DNA of 6,946 nucleotides, from positions 1 through 6,946 of the forward strand of contig JACFNS010000139.1 in assembly GCA_019454705.1 (NCBI GenBank), given 5' to 3'. Shown piece after piece: positions 1 through 6,305 of the stretch. The number at the start of each line of letters is the position of its first letter. Position 1 is the stretch's first letter. The DNA comes from Taibaiella sp. (lineage in GTDB: Bacteria; Bacteroidota; Bacteroidia; Chitinophagales; Chitinophagaceae). The translations under genes were made by a program, and so were the position numbers. Below the pieces are notes generated by a model. The model was not told where the DNA came from and searched no databases. It worked only from the letters and a program-made list of their open reading frames with translations.

Positions 1-1142
1 CTCAGGAACTGCTTGGTGCGGCCTACTATGGCTATCTCGTGTTCTTTGGCGTTGGTAAAACGCACCACATCGCCTATGATGTAACGCCATGCACCCGCGC
101 AGGTGCTCAGCATCACGGCATAGCTGGTCTGCTCATCTACCTCGTGTACCAGTACGCTGGTGGGGTTGTCTTTTATATTCCCGTCATCGTCAAAGTTCTC
201 CGGGGTAAAAGGCACGAACTCAAAAAATATACCTGCGTTCAGCACCAGTTTGATTCCATGCCCCCCTGGCCTTGCCTGGAAGCCGAACGAGCCCTCGCTG
301 GCCATATAGGTCTCAATAAAGGTAATGGGTTTGCCCAGCAGCTTTTTAAAGCTCTCGCGGTAGGGTTCAAACGATACGCCCCCGTGTATATATATGCTCA
401 GGTTGGGCCATATCTCGTGAATATTGTTCACCTTATGGTAGCGTATCACTTCTTCCATCACTATCTGCACCCATGCTGGTACGCCGCACACTGTGCCCAC
501 ATCCCACTTACGGGCGTTGCGCACTATCAGTTTTATGCGGTCTTCCCATTGCGGACGACTGGATATTTTCTGCCCCGGCTTGTAAAACAGGTTGCTCATC
601 CACTTGGGCATATTTTTGGCACTAATGCCGCTCATATCCCCTTCGTAATATTCACCTTTTTCAAACAACGATGTAGTGCCGCCCAGCATCAGCACACCTT
701 TTTGGAAAGCGGAAGGCGGAACTTTGAAATCTACCATGCTGTAGAGCTGCTTAAAGCCCACTTTCTTGATAGATTTAATCATATCCTGTGTTACGGGTAT
801 ATGTTTGCTGGCGCTCTCACTGGTGCCGCTGCTCAGTGCAAAGTATTTTACCTTGCCCGGCCAGCTCACGTTCTCTTCACCCTGCTGACAGCGGTACCAC
901 CACTGTTCATACATCTTGTTGTAGTTGTGTACCGGCACCTTATTCCTGAATGCTTTCATAAAGTCCAGTTCCTGGTCCAGCATGTCAGAAAACCCGTACT
1001 CTTTACCAAAGGCGGTGTACCGGGCCCTCTCCAGCAACTGGCGCAGGGTATTGCGCTGGTATTTCTCCGGGGTAGCCACCGGCAGGTCAAATTGCTTGCG
1101 AAGACGTAACGAACGAGATATTAGGTTACCCAAGATGGCCAT
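1..1142 (-). CDS. GH3-family acyl-adenylase (auxin-responsive GH3 homologue), 3' end outside window
   Basis: The reverse strand reads without a stop from an ATG at 1142 to the left edge, giving 380 complete residues of a family usually near 500. Three adenylate-forming motifs of the GH3 family are visible: the ATP-binding loop SSGTSESASKHIP (104-116), YMASEG (279-284) in the place of the YxxSE motif, and WRYIIGDVVRFTN (352-364) followed by EIAIVGRTKQF. The N-terminus MAILGNLISRSLRLRKQF and the segment ending in ARYTAFGKEYG are also typical of bacterial members. In plants GH3 enzymes adenylate indole-acetate or jasmonate and join them to amino acids; the substrate of Bacteroidota homologues is not known to me, so only an acyl-adenylate/amide-forming chemistry is inferred. 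No signal peptide is seen, so it is probably cytoplasmic. It is divergent from carB, and its C-terminal subdomain and operon partners lie outside the window. Family assignment is firm, substrate unknown. Confidence 0.93.
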   Translation of the reverse strand, partial: MAILGNLISRSLRLRKQFDLPVATPEKYQRNTLRQLLERARYTAFGKEYGFSDMLDQELDFMKAFRNKVPVHNYNKMYEQWWYRCQQGEENVSWPGKVKYFALSSGTSESASKHIPVTQDMIKSIKKVGFKQLYSMVDFKVPPSAFQKGVLMLGGTTSLFEKGEYYEGDMSGISAKNMPKWMSNLFYKPGQKISSRPQWEDRIKLIVRNARKWDVGTVCGVPAWVQIVMEEVIRYHKVNNIHEIWPNLSIYIHGGVSFEPYRESFKKLLGKPITFIETYMASEGSFGFQARPGGHGIKLVLNAGIFFEFVPFTPENFDDDGNIKDNPTSVLVHEVDEQTSYAVMLSTCAGAWRYIIGDVVRFTNAKEHEIAIVGRTKQFL

Positions 1143-1167
1143 TGGCTCAGTACAAGTTTTATATAAG

Positions 1168-1194
1168 CACCCCGCGCAAATAGCTACGGGGGTG
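1168..1194 (-). repeat. Inverted repeat in the 5' region of the GH3 gene
   Basis: CACCCC at 1168-1173 and GGGGTG at 1189-1194 are perfect complements separated by 15 bases, ending 26 bases upstream of the GH3 start codon at 1142. On the minus strand the spacer contains GCTATTTG, a partial match to the Bacteroidota -7 element TAnnTTTG. It could be an operator around a promoter, or a hairpin in the mRNA leader. It is GC-rich within AT-rich surroundings, but no T-run follows on the minus strand, so a terminator is unlikely. Function is unproven. Confidence 0.35.
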
Positions 1195-1322
1195 TAAAAT
1201 TAACCATTACTGCCATAAATACCCTATAAACGCCCTGTACTTATCATATATAACCCTTTTTTAACTAAATGGGGGTGTCGGCTGCTGACGCAACACGAAT
1301 GCTGGCAGTTCTTGGTATATTA

Positions 1323-1463
1323 TTAATTACTGTCTTTCCTGAAATAGCCAACCAGGATATTTATCAGGAAATAAGATATTAATCCTGACAAGGCAATATA
1401 ACCAAGGAAATTAAGGTCGAAACCCGGAACATGAATATCGTTGATAATAACTAGGTAGTTCAT
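1323..1463 (-). CDS. Possible small single-pass membrane protein, 46 residues
   Basis: A minus-strand ORF from ATG at 1463 to TAA at 1323-1325 encodes 46 residues. The first half is mixed (MNYLVIINDIHVPGFDLN), the second is a continuous hydrophobic stretch, roughly residues 19-41 (FLGYIALSGLISYFLINILV and onward), closed by the charged tail RKDSN. That is the layout of a single transmembrane helix with a short positively charged end. I recognise no family. No Shine-Dalgarno or convincing TAnnTTTG promoter is seen upstream, but Shine-Dalgarno sequences are also weak at the other genes here. The last 60 bases overlap a 37-residue antisense ORF (1269-1382) that also reads plausibly, so at most one is likely real. 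It could equally be a relic of a larger membrane protein or a chance ORF in AT-rich DNA, where hydrophobic codons come easily. Confidence 0.3.
   Translation of the reverse strand: MNYLVIINDIHVPGFDLNFLGYIALSGLISYFLINILVGYFRKDSN
1335..1388. repeat. Alternating inverted copies of TCCTGA / TCAGGA
   Basis: TTTCCTGA (1335-1342) is the exact reverse complement of TCAGGAAA (1364-1371), with a 21-base spacer. The core TCAGGA (1364-1369) is also the exact complement of TCCTGA at 1383-1388, with a 13-base spacer. The middle arm could therefore pair with either neighbour but not both. It lies inside the small minus-strand ORF. No T-run follows either stem, so it is not an ordinary terminator. Confidence 0.45.
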
Positions 1464-1593
1464 AGAATGATTTTTTATAATGAAGAGTAGTGTTATTTCA
1501 CTACAAGGTACTAATTTTTATTCTAATGTCTTTAAGGATATTCGAAGAACTATATCTCTGAATTTGCAATTTTTAAAATTAAATAATTATTTG

Positions 1594-1601
1594 TATTTTT
1601 G
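1594..1601 (+). promoter_or_regulatory. Promoter-like -7 element (TATTTTTG) upstream of the 1675 hairpin
   Basis: TATTTTTG matches the Bacteroidota -7 consensus TAnnTTTG exactly. The nearest upstream TTTG (1563-1566) is 27 bases away, longer than the usual spacing of about 19-21, so the -33 half is weak. The surrounding 60 bases are extremely AT-rich, which makes chance matches likely. If used, transcription would begin near 1605 and run through an ATG at 1623 and the hairpin at 1675-1697. Confidence 0.3.
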
Positions 1602-1674
1602 CTATTGTAAAATAATATAACCATGCAAACGCGAACTTATATTATACATCACCCATTCAAATCCATTTTATCCC

Positions 1675-1697
1675 CCTGCCCCAAAGGCGGGTTTTTT
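1675..1697 (+). terminator. Terminator-like hairpin with T6 run (possible attenuator)
   Basis: CCTGCC (1675-1680) pairs with GGCGGG (1686-1691) over six pairs, one of them a G-U wobble, around the 5-nt loop CCAAA, followed by six T residues (1692-1697). This is the form of an intrinsic terminator on the plus strand. No gene ends just before it on this strand; it lies about 70 nt downstream of a promoter-like element and 52 bases after an ATG at 1623. That position suggests premature termination of a leader transcript rather than the end of a gene. The reading frame from 1623 passes through the hairpin without a stop codon, which is unlike a classical leader peptide. Confidence 0.5.
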
Positions 1698-1732
1698 ATT
1701 CCCGGTACTTCCCCGAAAAAAATACGTGCAGG

Positions 1733-1748
1733 GTTAACAAAAGTTAAC
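1733..1748. repeat. Paired GTTAAC palindromes one helical turn apart
   Basis: The self-complementary hexamer GTTAAC occurs at 1733-1738 and 1743-1748, exactly 10 bases apart, and again at 1827-1832. Two palindromes on the same face of the helix upstream of a gene could be binding sites for a dimeric regulator of carB. The hexamer is AT-rich and short, so chance is a serious alternative; no known regulator is assigned. Confidence 0.3.
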
Positions 1749-1891
1749 ATACTGGTTCTAATCCTATATAAATCAATTAGTTGTGAAGGAAGGATATTGC
1801 AAGTAGTTACACTGTGCTCTTCAATAGTTAACAATTTTGGTCAGTTTTTGACAAGCTATTGCGGCATAACGCCACTTTATTACATCACTCC

Positions 1892-1921
1892 TTCAACTTC
1901 AACTTTTTTGAATTACCTTTG
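1892..1921 (+). promoter_or_regulatory. Probable carB promoter (Bacteroidota type)
   Basis: TACCTTTG at 1914-1921 is an exact match to the -7 consensus TAnnTTTG. A TTC at 1892-1894, one mismatch from the TTG of the -33 element, lies 19 bases upstream. Transcription would start close to 1924-1927, leaving a carB leader of about 115 nt. The predicted start falls at the foot of a perfect 6-bp hairpin (1926-1942), so the mRNA could begin with a 5'-terminal stem-loop. Confidence 0.45.
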
Positions 1922-1925
1922 CGCC

Positions 1926-1947
1926 TCGGGCGTCAAGCCCGATTTTT
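1926..1947 (+). terminator. Hairpin plus T5 run at the start of the carB leader (possible attenuator)
   Basis: TCGGGC (1926-1931) and GCCCGA (1937-1942) are perfect complements around the 5-nt loop GTCAA, followed by five T residues (1943-1947). It has intrinsic-terminator form but sits at the very beginning of the predicted carB transcript. It may be an attenuator acting on transcripts from farther upstream, or a protective 5' stem-loop of the carB mRNA. The right arm can instead pair with CGGGC at 1962-1966 or, with one wobble, with TTGGGC at 1983-1988, so alternative folds exist. Confidence 0.45.
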
Positions 1948-1978
1948 GTATCTGCGGCTTCCGGGCATGGTTAGTTCA

Positions 1979-2008
1979 AAAATTGGGCGCTTTGTACAAC
2001 CCGATTTT
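1979..2008 (+). terminator. Second hairpin with T-rich tail in the carB leader
   Basis: AAAATTGGG (1979-1987) can pair with CCCGATTTT (2000-2008) over nine pairs including one G-U wobble, around a 12-nt loop that contains the palindrome TTGTACAA. A T-rich tail follows (T5 at 2011-2015 and T6 at 2025-2030). The right arm repeats the CCCGATTTT seen in the first leader hairpin at 1938-1946, so the two hairpins share interchangeable arms. The stem is AT-rich, so stability is modest. Confidence 0.35.
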
Positions 2009-2040
2009 GATTTTTGAATTTTGCTTTTTTACTTAGAATT

Positions 2041-4896
2041 ATGCCACGCGACACTTCCATCAAATCAGTATTAATTATCGGTTCAGGCCCTATTGTTATC
2101 GGCCAGGCTTGCGAATTTGACTATTCAGGCTCCCAGGCGGCACGCAGCCTCAGGGAAGAGGGTATCAAAGTGATACTCATCAACTCCAACCCTGCTACTA
2201 TTATGACCGACCCGATGATGGCCGACAGGGTGTACCTGCTGCCGCTGACGGTAGAGAGCATAGAGCAGATATTGCAGGAAAATGATATAGACGCCGTGCT
2301 GCCAACCATGGGTGGACAGACTGCGCTGAACCTGGCAAAAGAAGTGGATGAACTGGGTATATGGAAACAATATAATGTGCGCCTGATAGGGGTGGACATC
2401 AAAGCCATAGACAAGGCGGAGGACAGGGAACTTTTCCGCCAGTGGATGATAGAACTGGGCGTGCCTGTGGCCCGTGCCAAAACGGCCAACTCCCTGCTGG
2501 AAGGCAAGGAATTCGCACAGGAAATAGGCCTCCCCATCGTAATACGCCCCTCTTTTACGCTGGGTGGCAGCGGCGGCGGTTTTGTAATGCACAAAGAAGA
2601 ACTGGAGGCGGCGCTGGACCACGGCCTGAAGTCATCGCCCATACACGAGGTGCTGGTAGAAGAAGCTGTACTGGGCTGGAAAGAATTTGAACTGGAATTG
2701 TTGCGCGACAACCGGGATAACGTAGCCATCATCTGCTCGGTAGAAAACTTTGACCCGATGGGTATCCATACGGGTGACAGTATCACCGTAGCGCCTGCTA
2801 TGACGCTGAGTGATACCGCCATGCAACTGATGCGTAACACCGCCATCATGATGATGCGCGACCTGGGCAACTTTGCCGGTGGGTGTAACGTACAGTTTGC
2901 CCTCAACCCCGAAACAGAAGAAATAATAGCGATAGAAATTAACCCCCGTGTGAGCCGTTCTTCGGCACTGGCATCTAAGGCTACCGGTTACCCTATAGCC
3001 AAGATAGCTGCCAAGCTGGCCATAGGTTACTCGCTGGATGAACTGGAAAACCAGATTACAAAAACCACATCGGCATACTTCGAGCCCGCGCTGGACTATG
3101 TAATAGTAAAAATGCCACGCTGGAACTTTGATAAGTTCAAAGGGGCGGACGATACCCTGGGCCTGCAAATGAAATCGGTAGGAGAGGTAATGGCCATTGG
3201 CCGCACCTTCCCTGAGGCGTTGCAGAAAGCCTGCCAGAGCCTGGAAAACAATGCCATCGGCTTAAGCTCGGTGAGCAGCGCCAAACTGCGTGTGGAAGAA
3301 CTGCTGGAATACATCAAGCGTCCTACCTGGGACAGGATATTCAAGCTGAAAGAAGCTATGCAGGCGGGTATATCTATTAAAACCATCCGCGAAGTAACAC
3401 ATATCGACCGCTGGTTCCTCTACCAGATACAGGACATCGTGAAGATGGAAAACAGGATTAAAGAGTTTTCTCACCTGGATAACCTGCCTGCCGACGTACT
3501 GCGCGAAGCCAAAATAATGGGCTTTAGCGACGAACAGATAGCGCAACTGGTAAAAGACTGTACTGCCGAAGAGGTGTACGAGCATCGAAAGAAGCTGAAT
3601 ATAAAAAGGGTGTACAAGATGGTGGATACCTGTAGCGCTGAGTTTGAGGCCAAGACACCTTATTTCTACAGTACCTTCGAGAGTTCGGCCATATCGCCCG
3701 AAAGCCGTGGCGAATTGGTTTTTAACGAGAGTAAAGTATCTGACAGGAAGAAAGTAATAGTACTGGGCTCAGGCCCCAACCGTATAGGGCAGGGTATAGA
3801 ATTTGACTATTGTTGTACACATGGCCTGCTGGCCGCTAAAGAATGTGGCTATGAAGCCATCATGGTCAATTGTAATCCTGAAACGGTATCTACTGATTTT
3901 GATATTGCAGACAAGCTTTACTTTGAACCCGTGTACTGGGAGCACCTGTGGGAAATCATAGAACATGAGCAACCCTATGGTGTTATTGTACAGCTTGGCG
4001 GGCAGACAGCCCTGAAAATGGCGCAAAAGCTGCACGAAAAAGGAATCAAAATCATAGGTTCTTCTTTCGATAGCATGGATATAGCCGAAGACCGTGGCCG
4101 CTTCAGCGACCTGCTGAAAGAAATGGGCATCCCTTATCCTAAGTATGGTACTGCCTATGGCACTGACGACGCGTTGGAAGTAGCCCAGGAAGTGGGTTAC
4201 CCTGTGCTGGTGCGCCCCTCTTATGTATTGGGTGGCCAGCGTATGAGGATAGTGATAAATGACGAGGAACTGGAAAAAGGTGTACTCAGCCTGCTGAAAC
4301 ACCTGCCGGGTAATAAGATACTGATTGACCACTTCCTCGACCGTTGCCAGGAGGCGGAAGTGGATGCTATATGCGATGGCGAAGAGGTGCACATTATGGG
4401 TATTATGGAGCATATAGAACCTGCCGGTATTCACAGCGGCGATAGCCATGCGGTACTGCCATCATTCAACCTGGGCCAACTGGAAGTAGACGAAATGGTG
4501 GACTATGCAAAGAAAATAGCATTGCGCCTCAATGTTAAAGGGTTAATCAACATCCAGTTTGCCATCAAAGAGGGTAAAGTGTATGTGATAGAAGCCAATC
4601 CACGTGCCAGCCGTACTACCCCTTTCATAGCCAAAGCCTATGGCGTCCCTTACCTCAATATTGCAACCAAAGTAATGCTGGGAGAGAAGAAGCTGAAAGA
4701 TTTTGAAATTACAAAGAAACTGGAAGGGTATGCGGTGAAAGAACCGGTGTTCAGCTTTAATAAATTCCCAAGAGTTAATAAAGAACTGGGCCCGGAAATG
4801 AAGAGTACAGGAGAAGCTATCCGTTTCATCAAAGACCTGCGTGACCCATGGTTCCGCACTTTGTACAAAGAGCGCAGTATGCACCTGAGCAAGTAA
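2041..4896 (+). CDS. carB: Carbamoyl-phosphate synthase large subunit, short form without the allosteric domain
   Basis: This 951-residue protein makes carbamoyl phosphate from bicarbonate, two ATP and ammonia supplied by glutaminase subunit CarA, feeding arginine and pyrimidine synthesis in the cytoplasm. The first synthetase half has [17 protein letters not shown] (14-30) and ATP-grasp residues R129, R169, E215, Q285, E299, N301 and R303 at the same numbers as in E. coli. The second half begins with [15 protein letters not shown] (576-590) and keeps R725, Q839, E851, N853 and R855, ten residues later than in E. coli. The chain stops soon after GPEMKSTGE (917-925), so the C-terminal MGS-like domain that binds UMP, IMP and ornithine (E. 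coli is 1,073 residues) is absent. The codons run cleanly to a TAA, so this is not a frameshift; I believe short CarB is common in Bacteroidota. ATG 2041 (MPRDTSIK) fits the family; a TTG nine codons upstream is less likely. carA is not adjacent. Confidence 0.98.
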   Translation: MPRDTSIKSVLIIGSGPIVIGQACEFDYSGSQAARSLREEGIKVILINSNPATIMTDPMMADRVYLLPLTVESIEQILQENDIDAVLPTMGGQTALNLAKEVDELGIWKQYNVRLIGVDIKAIDKAEDRELFRQWMIELGVPVARAKTANSLLEGKEFAQEIGLPIVIRPSFTLGGSGGGFVMHKEELEAALDHGLKSSPIHEVLVEEAVLGWKEFELELLRDNRDNVAIICSVENFDPMGIHTGDSITVAPAMTLSDTAMQLMRNTAIMMMRDLGNFAGGCNVQFALNPETEEIIAIEINPRVSRSSALASKATGYPIAKIAAKLAIGYSLDELENQITKTTSAYFEPALDYVIVKMPRWNFDKFKGADDTLGLQMKSVGEVMAIGRTFPEALQKACQSLENNAIGLSSVSSAKLRVEELLEYIKRPTWDRIFKLKEAMQAGISIKTIREVTHIDRWFLYQIQDIVKMENRIKEFSHLDNLPADVLREAKIMGFSDEQIAQLVKDCTAEEVYEHRKKLNIKRVYKMVDTCSAEFEAKTPYFYSTFESSAISPESRGELVFNESKVSDRKKVIVLGSGPNRIGQGIEFDYCCTHGLLAAKECGYEAIMVNCNPETVSTDFDIADKLYFEPVYWEHLWEIIEHEQPYGVIVQLGGQTALKMAQKLHEKGIKIIGSSFDSMDIAEDRGRFSDLLKEMGIPYPKYGTAYGTDDALEVAQEVGYPVLVRPSYVLGGQRMRIVINDEELEKGVLSLLKHLPGNKILIDHFLDRCQEAEVDAICDGEEVHIMGIMEHIEPAGIHSGDSHAVLPSFNLGQLEVDEMVDYAKKIALRLNVKGLINIQFAIKEGKVYVIEANPRASRTTPFIAKAYGVPYLNIATKVMLGEKKLKDFEITKKLEGYAVKEPVFSFNKFPRVNKELGPEMKSTGEAIRFIKDLRDPWFRTLYKERSMHLSK

Positions 4897-4957
4897 AAAA
4901 AAATATGGTAAACAGCCCCGGAACCCTTAATATTACACTAACTAAAAACCAATACTT

Positions 4958-6124
4958 ATGAAAAAACTGTTTACCCCCTTTATTACTTGCATGGTACTTA
5001 CAGCTACAGTATATGGCCAGGCACATGTTTTTACAAAAGCGAACGGGCCTGTAAACCCTACGGGTATCGACACGATATACGGTACTGTATTGACCAGTGT
5101 ACCCGCTGTGCCTGACGGGCAATGGCATACGTGGGATCTTTCACAGGTTATTATAGCCAGCTATCGGTATTATGCGCAATTCTCTACGGCAAGCGGTTTT
5201 GCAAATGCCACACATTCCAATCGCGCTTATGTAGAAAACCAGGGTATGTCTTATGTCACAAATTTTATGTTCTCAATCGACAATTCGGGCATAAAGACAC
5301 ACGGCGAGCGTTTGGCCAGGCAGGCTTTCCCCTTGGGTGCACAAACCATGAATCCTAATGACAGCTTGGTAATAAAGGCGCAGGATGTGGTTTATTCCGC
5401 TCCGCAGGTGCAGATGCCCTATCCCGCTACGATGGGCACAAAATGGAATGCAACTTCTAAGGCAGTTTTTAATATGGAGGTAACTGTTAGTCCCCTCTAT
5501 AATAAAGCAGCTGCAGAACGCCGGTCTATAATTAATTCAACCTGTGAGGTGATAGGTTGGGGACGGCTTTCGATAAAAAGACTGGACGGCAAGCCTTCCG
5601 GTACAAGGCATGTGCTCCTGGTTAAGAGCACAGTCTCTACGCAGGACAGCTTTTACTTAAATGGTACCGCCGCCCCTGCTCCGTTATTGCAAATGGCTGG
5701 TTTACAACAAGGGCAAACACAAGTTGTTTACCAGAAGAGTTTCTATCGTGAGTATGAGATGATGCCTATGGCCAATATTACTTATGAAGATGCCACCTTT
5801 GCTGATAACAAAAAGAAAGATGTGAATTTCCATTGTCAGCGTTTGCCTTACCCCGACGGTGTTGAAGATGTAGCTGGTGGATTGATAGCGGAAATATATC
5901 CTAATCCATCTAATGGTATCTTCACTGTTTATATACCTGAATCAGGCAACAGCAAGTGGTCTTACACTATTACAGATGTGACGGGCAAACTGGTAACAAA
6001 GGGTCAGCTGAACAGCAATAAAACCCTGGTGTCAATGCAGGGTACAGTTGCTCCGGGCTCTTATATCGCTACCATCTACCAGGATGGAACTGCGGTAAGC
6101 GGCCAGAAATTAGTGATACAATAA
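4958..6124 (+). CDS. Secreted protein of unknown function with C-terminal T9SS type A sorting domain
   Basis: This 388-residue protein starts with a signal peptide (KK, hydrophobic residues 4-18, likely cut after VYG at 20, leaving QA). The last 80 residues form a T9SS type A sorting domain: IYPNPSNGIFTV (313-324), a central YTITDVTGKLV (336-346), GSYIATI (367-373) and the ending GQKLVIQ. In Bacteroidota this domain sends cargo across the outer membrane through the type IX system, after which it is removed and the protein is released or anchored. The middle (about 21-305) has no motif I recognise; it is rich in aromatic and polar residues and looks like a beta-rich extracellular domain. Only two cysteines remain after the signal peptide (about 196 and 293). 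It follows carB by 61 bases with no terminator or clear promoter between, so cotranscription is possible. Substrate or role unknown. Confidence 0.9.
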   Translation: MKKLFTPFITCMVLTATVYGQAHVFTKANGPVNPTGIDTIYGTVLTSVPAVPDGQWHTWDLSQVIIASYRYYAQFSTASGFANATHSNRAYVENQGMSYVTNFMFSIDNSGIKTHGERLARQAFPLGAQTMNPNDSLVIKAQDVVYSAPQVQMPYPATMGTKWNATSKAVFNMEVTVSPLYNKAAAERRSIINSTCEVIGWGRLSIKRLDGKPSGTRHVLLVKSTVSTQDSFYLNGTAAPAPLLQMAGLQQGQTQVVYQKSFYREYEMMPMANITYEDATFADNKKKDVNFHCQRLPYPDGVEDVAGGLIAEIYPNPSNGIFTVYIPESGNSKWSYTITDVTGKLVTKGQLNSNKTLVSMQGTVAPGSYIATIYQDGTAVSGQKLVIQ

Positions 6125-6146
6125 ATTATAATCAGATTATATCATA

Positions 6147-6172
6147 CAGCCTCGCAACCGCGGGGCTGTTTT
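6147..6172 (+). terminator. Intrinsic terminator after the T9SS cargo gene
   Basis: CAGCCTCGC (6147-6155) pairs with GCGGGGCTG (6160-6168) over nine pairs, one a G-U wobble, around an AACC loop, followed by TTTT. It begins 23 bases after the stop codon of the secreted protein, the expected place, and separates that gene from the receptor downstream. Confidence 0.88.
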
Positions 6173-6212
6173 GTTATGTCTGAGATACGTTATGTGTAAT
6201 TATGTTGGCACA

Positions 6213-6227
6213 ATATGTTATACATAT
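6213..6227. promoter_or_regulatory. Near-palindrome upstream of the receptor gene (possible operator)
   Basis: ATATGT (6213-6218) and ACATAT (6222-6227) are exact complements around a TAT spacer. It lies about 50 bases upstream of the receptor's -7 element. The related hexamer TTATGT also occurs at 6174-6179, 6190-6195 and 6200-6205, so the 55 bases after the terminator carry four similar half-sites. This could be a regulator-binding region; I do not recognise a Fur box or a B12-riboswitch core here. Confidence 0.3.
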
Positions 6228-6254
6228 AGACACATCGGTTATTGATGAAACTGT

Positions 6255-6285
6255 TTTCTCTTAGGTAATAAGCCCTATATATTTG
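6255..6285 (+). promoter_or_regulatory. Probable promoter of the TonB-dependent receptor
   Basis: TATATTTG at 6278-6285 matches the Bacteroidota -7 consensus TAnnTTTG exactly. A TTT at 6255-6257, 20 bases upstream, is a partial -33 element. Transcription would start near 6290, only about 15 bases before the ATG at 6306, so the leader is too short to hold a riboswitch. Confidence 0.45.
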
Positions 6286-6305
6286 CCCGCCAAAATTGAA
6301 GAGCA

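Larger units (their letters stand above)
1143..2040. other. Long AT-rich intergenic region between the divergent GH3 gene and carB
   Basis: This 898-base stretch has no recognisable known gene. What can be seen in it, in order: an inverted repeat beside the GH3 start (1168-1194), a possible small membrane-protein ORF on the minus strand (1323-1463), repeated TCCTGA/TCAGGA elements (1335-1388), a very AT-rich block with a TATTTTTG element (about 1480-1620), a terminator-like hairpin (1675-1697), two GTTAAC sites one helical turn apart (1733-1748), and the carB promoter and structured leader (1892-2040). A plus-strand frame stays open from ATG 1623 to 2036, but it reads through two terminator-like hairpins, is rich in Cys and Phe, and does not resemble a protein, so I do not call it a gene. 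Confidence 0.7.

Noticed and set aside
39..1109. Long plus-strand open frame of 356 codons across the GH3 region
   Set aside because: It is antisense to the GH3 coding sequence, whose motifs are unmistakable on the minus strand. Its product is rich in His, Tyr and Phe and resembles no family.
1269..1382. 37-residue plus-strand ORF (MGVSAADATRML...), hydrophobic centre
   Set aside because: It overlaps the longer minus-strand small ORF antisense over 60 bases, has no promoter or ribosome site visible, and is short enough to be chance. The minus-strand candidate is somewhat more protein-like.
1921..1990. tRNA-like outline: closing stem GCGCC/GGCGC about 70 nt apart with a GTTCAA loop
   Set aside because: There is no proper D arm, anticodon arm or T stem, and no 7-bp acceptor stem. 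The pairing is better read as part of the leader's alternative folds.
1623..2036. 137-codon open plus-strand frame directly upstream of carB
   Set aside because: It runs through two terminator-like hairpins and the carB promoter, is unusually rich in Cys, Phe and Ile, has no recognisable domain or signal peptide, and ends against the carB start. An open frame of this length may arise by chance. Only its first codons are considered, as a possible leader.
2014..2040. Upstream TTG start for carB adding nine residues
   Set aside because: The added MNFAFLLRI is unlike CarB N-termini, it falls in the T-rich tail of the leader hairpin, and ATG 2041 gives the expected MPRDTSIK start and E. coli-like residue numbering.
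4860..4868. TTTGTACAA shared between the carB end and the carB leader (1991-1999)
   Set aside because: It is a nine-base match containing a short palindrome; one copy lies inside conserved coding sequence (TLYKE), so coincidence is the simplest explanation.
6173..6305. Cobalamin riboswitch upstream of the BtuB-like receptor
   Set aside because: The space between terminator and ATG is only 133 bases, no B12-box-like core is visible, and the likely transcription start leaves a leader of about 15 nt.
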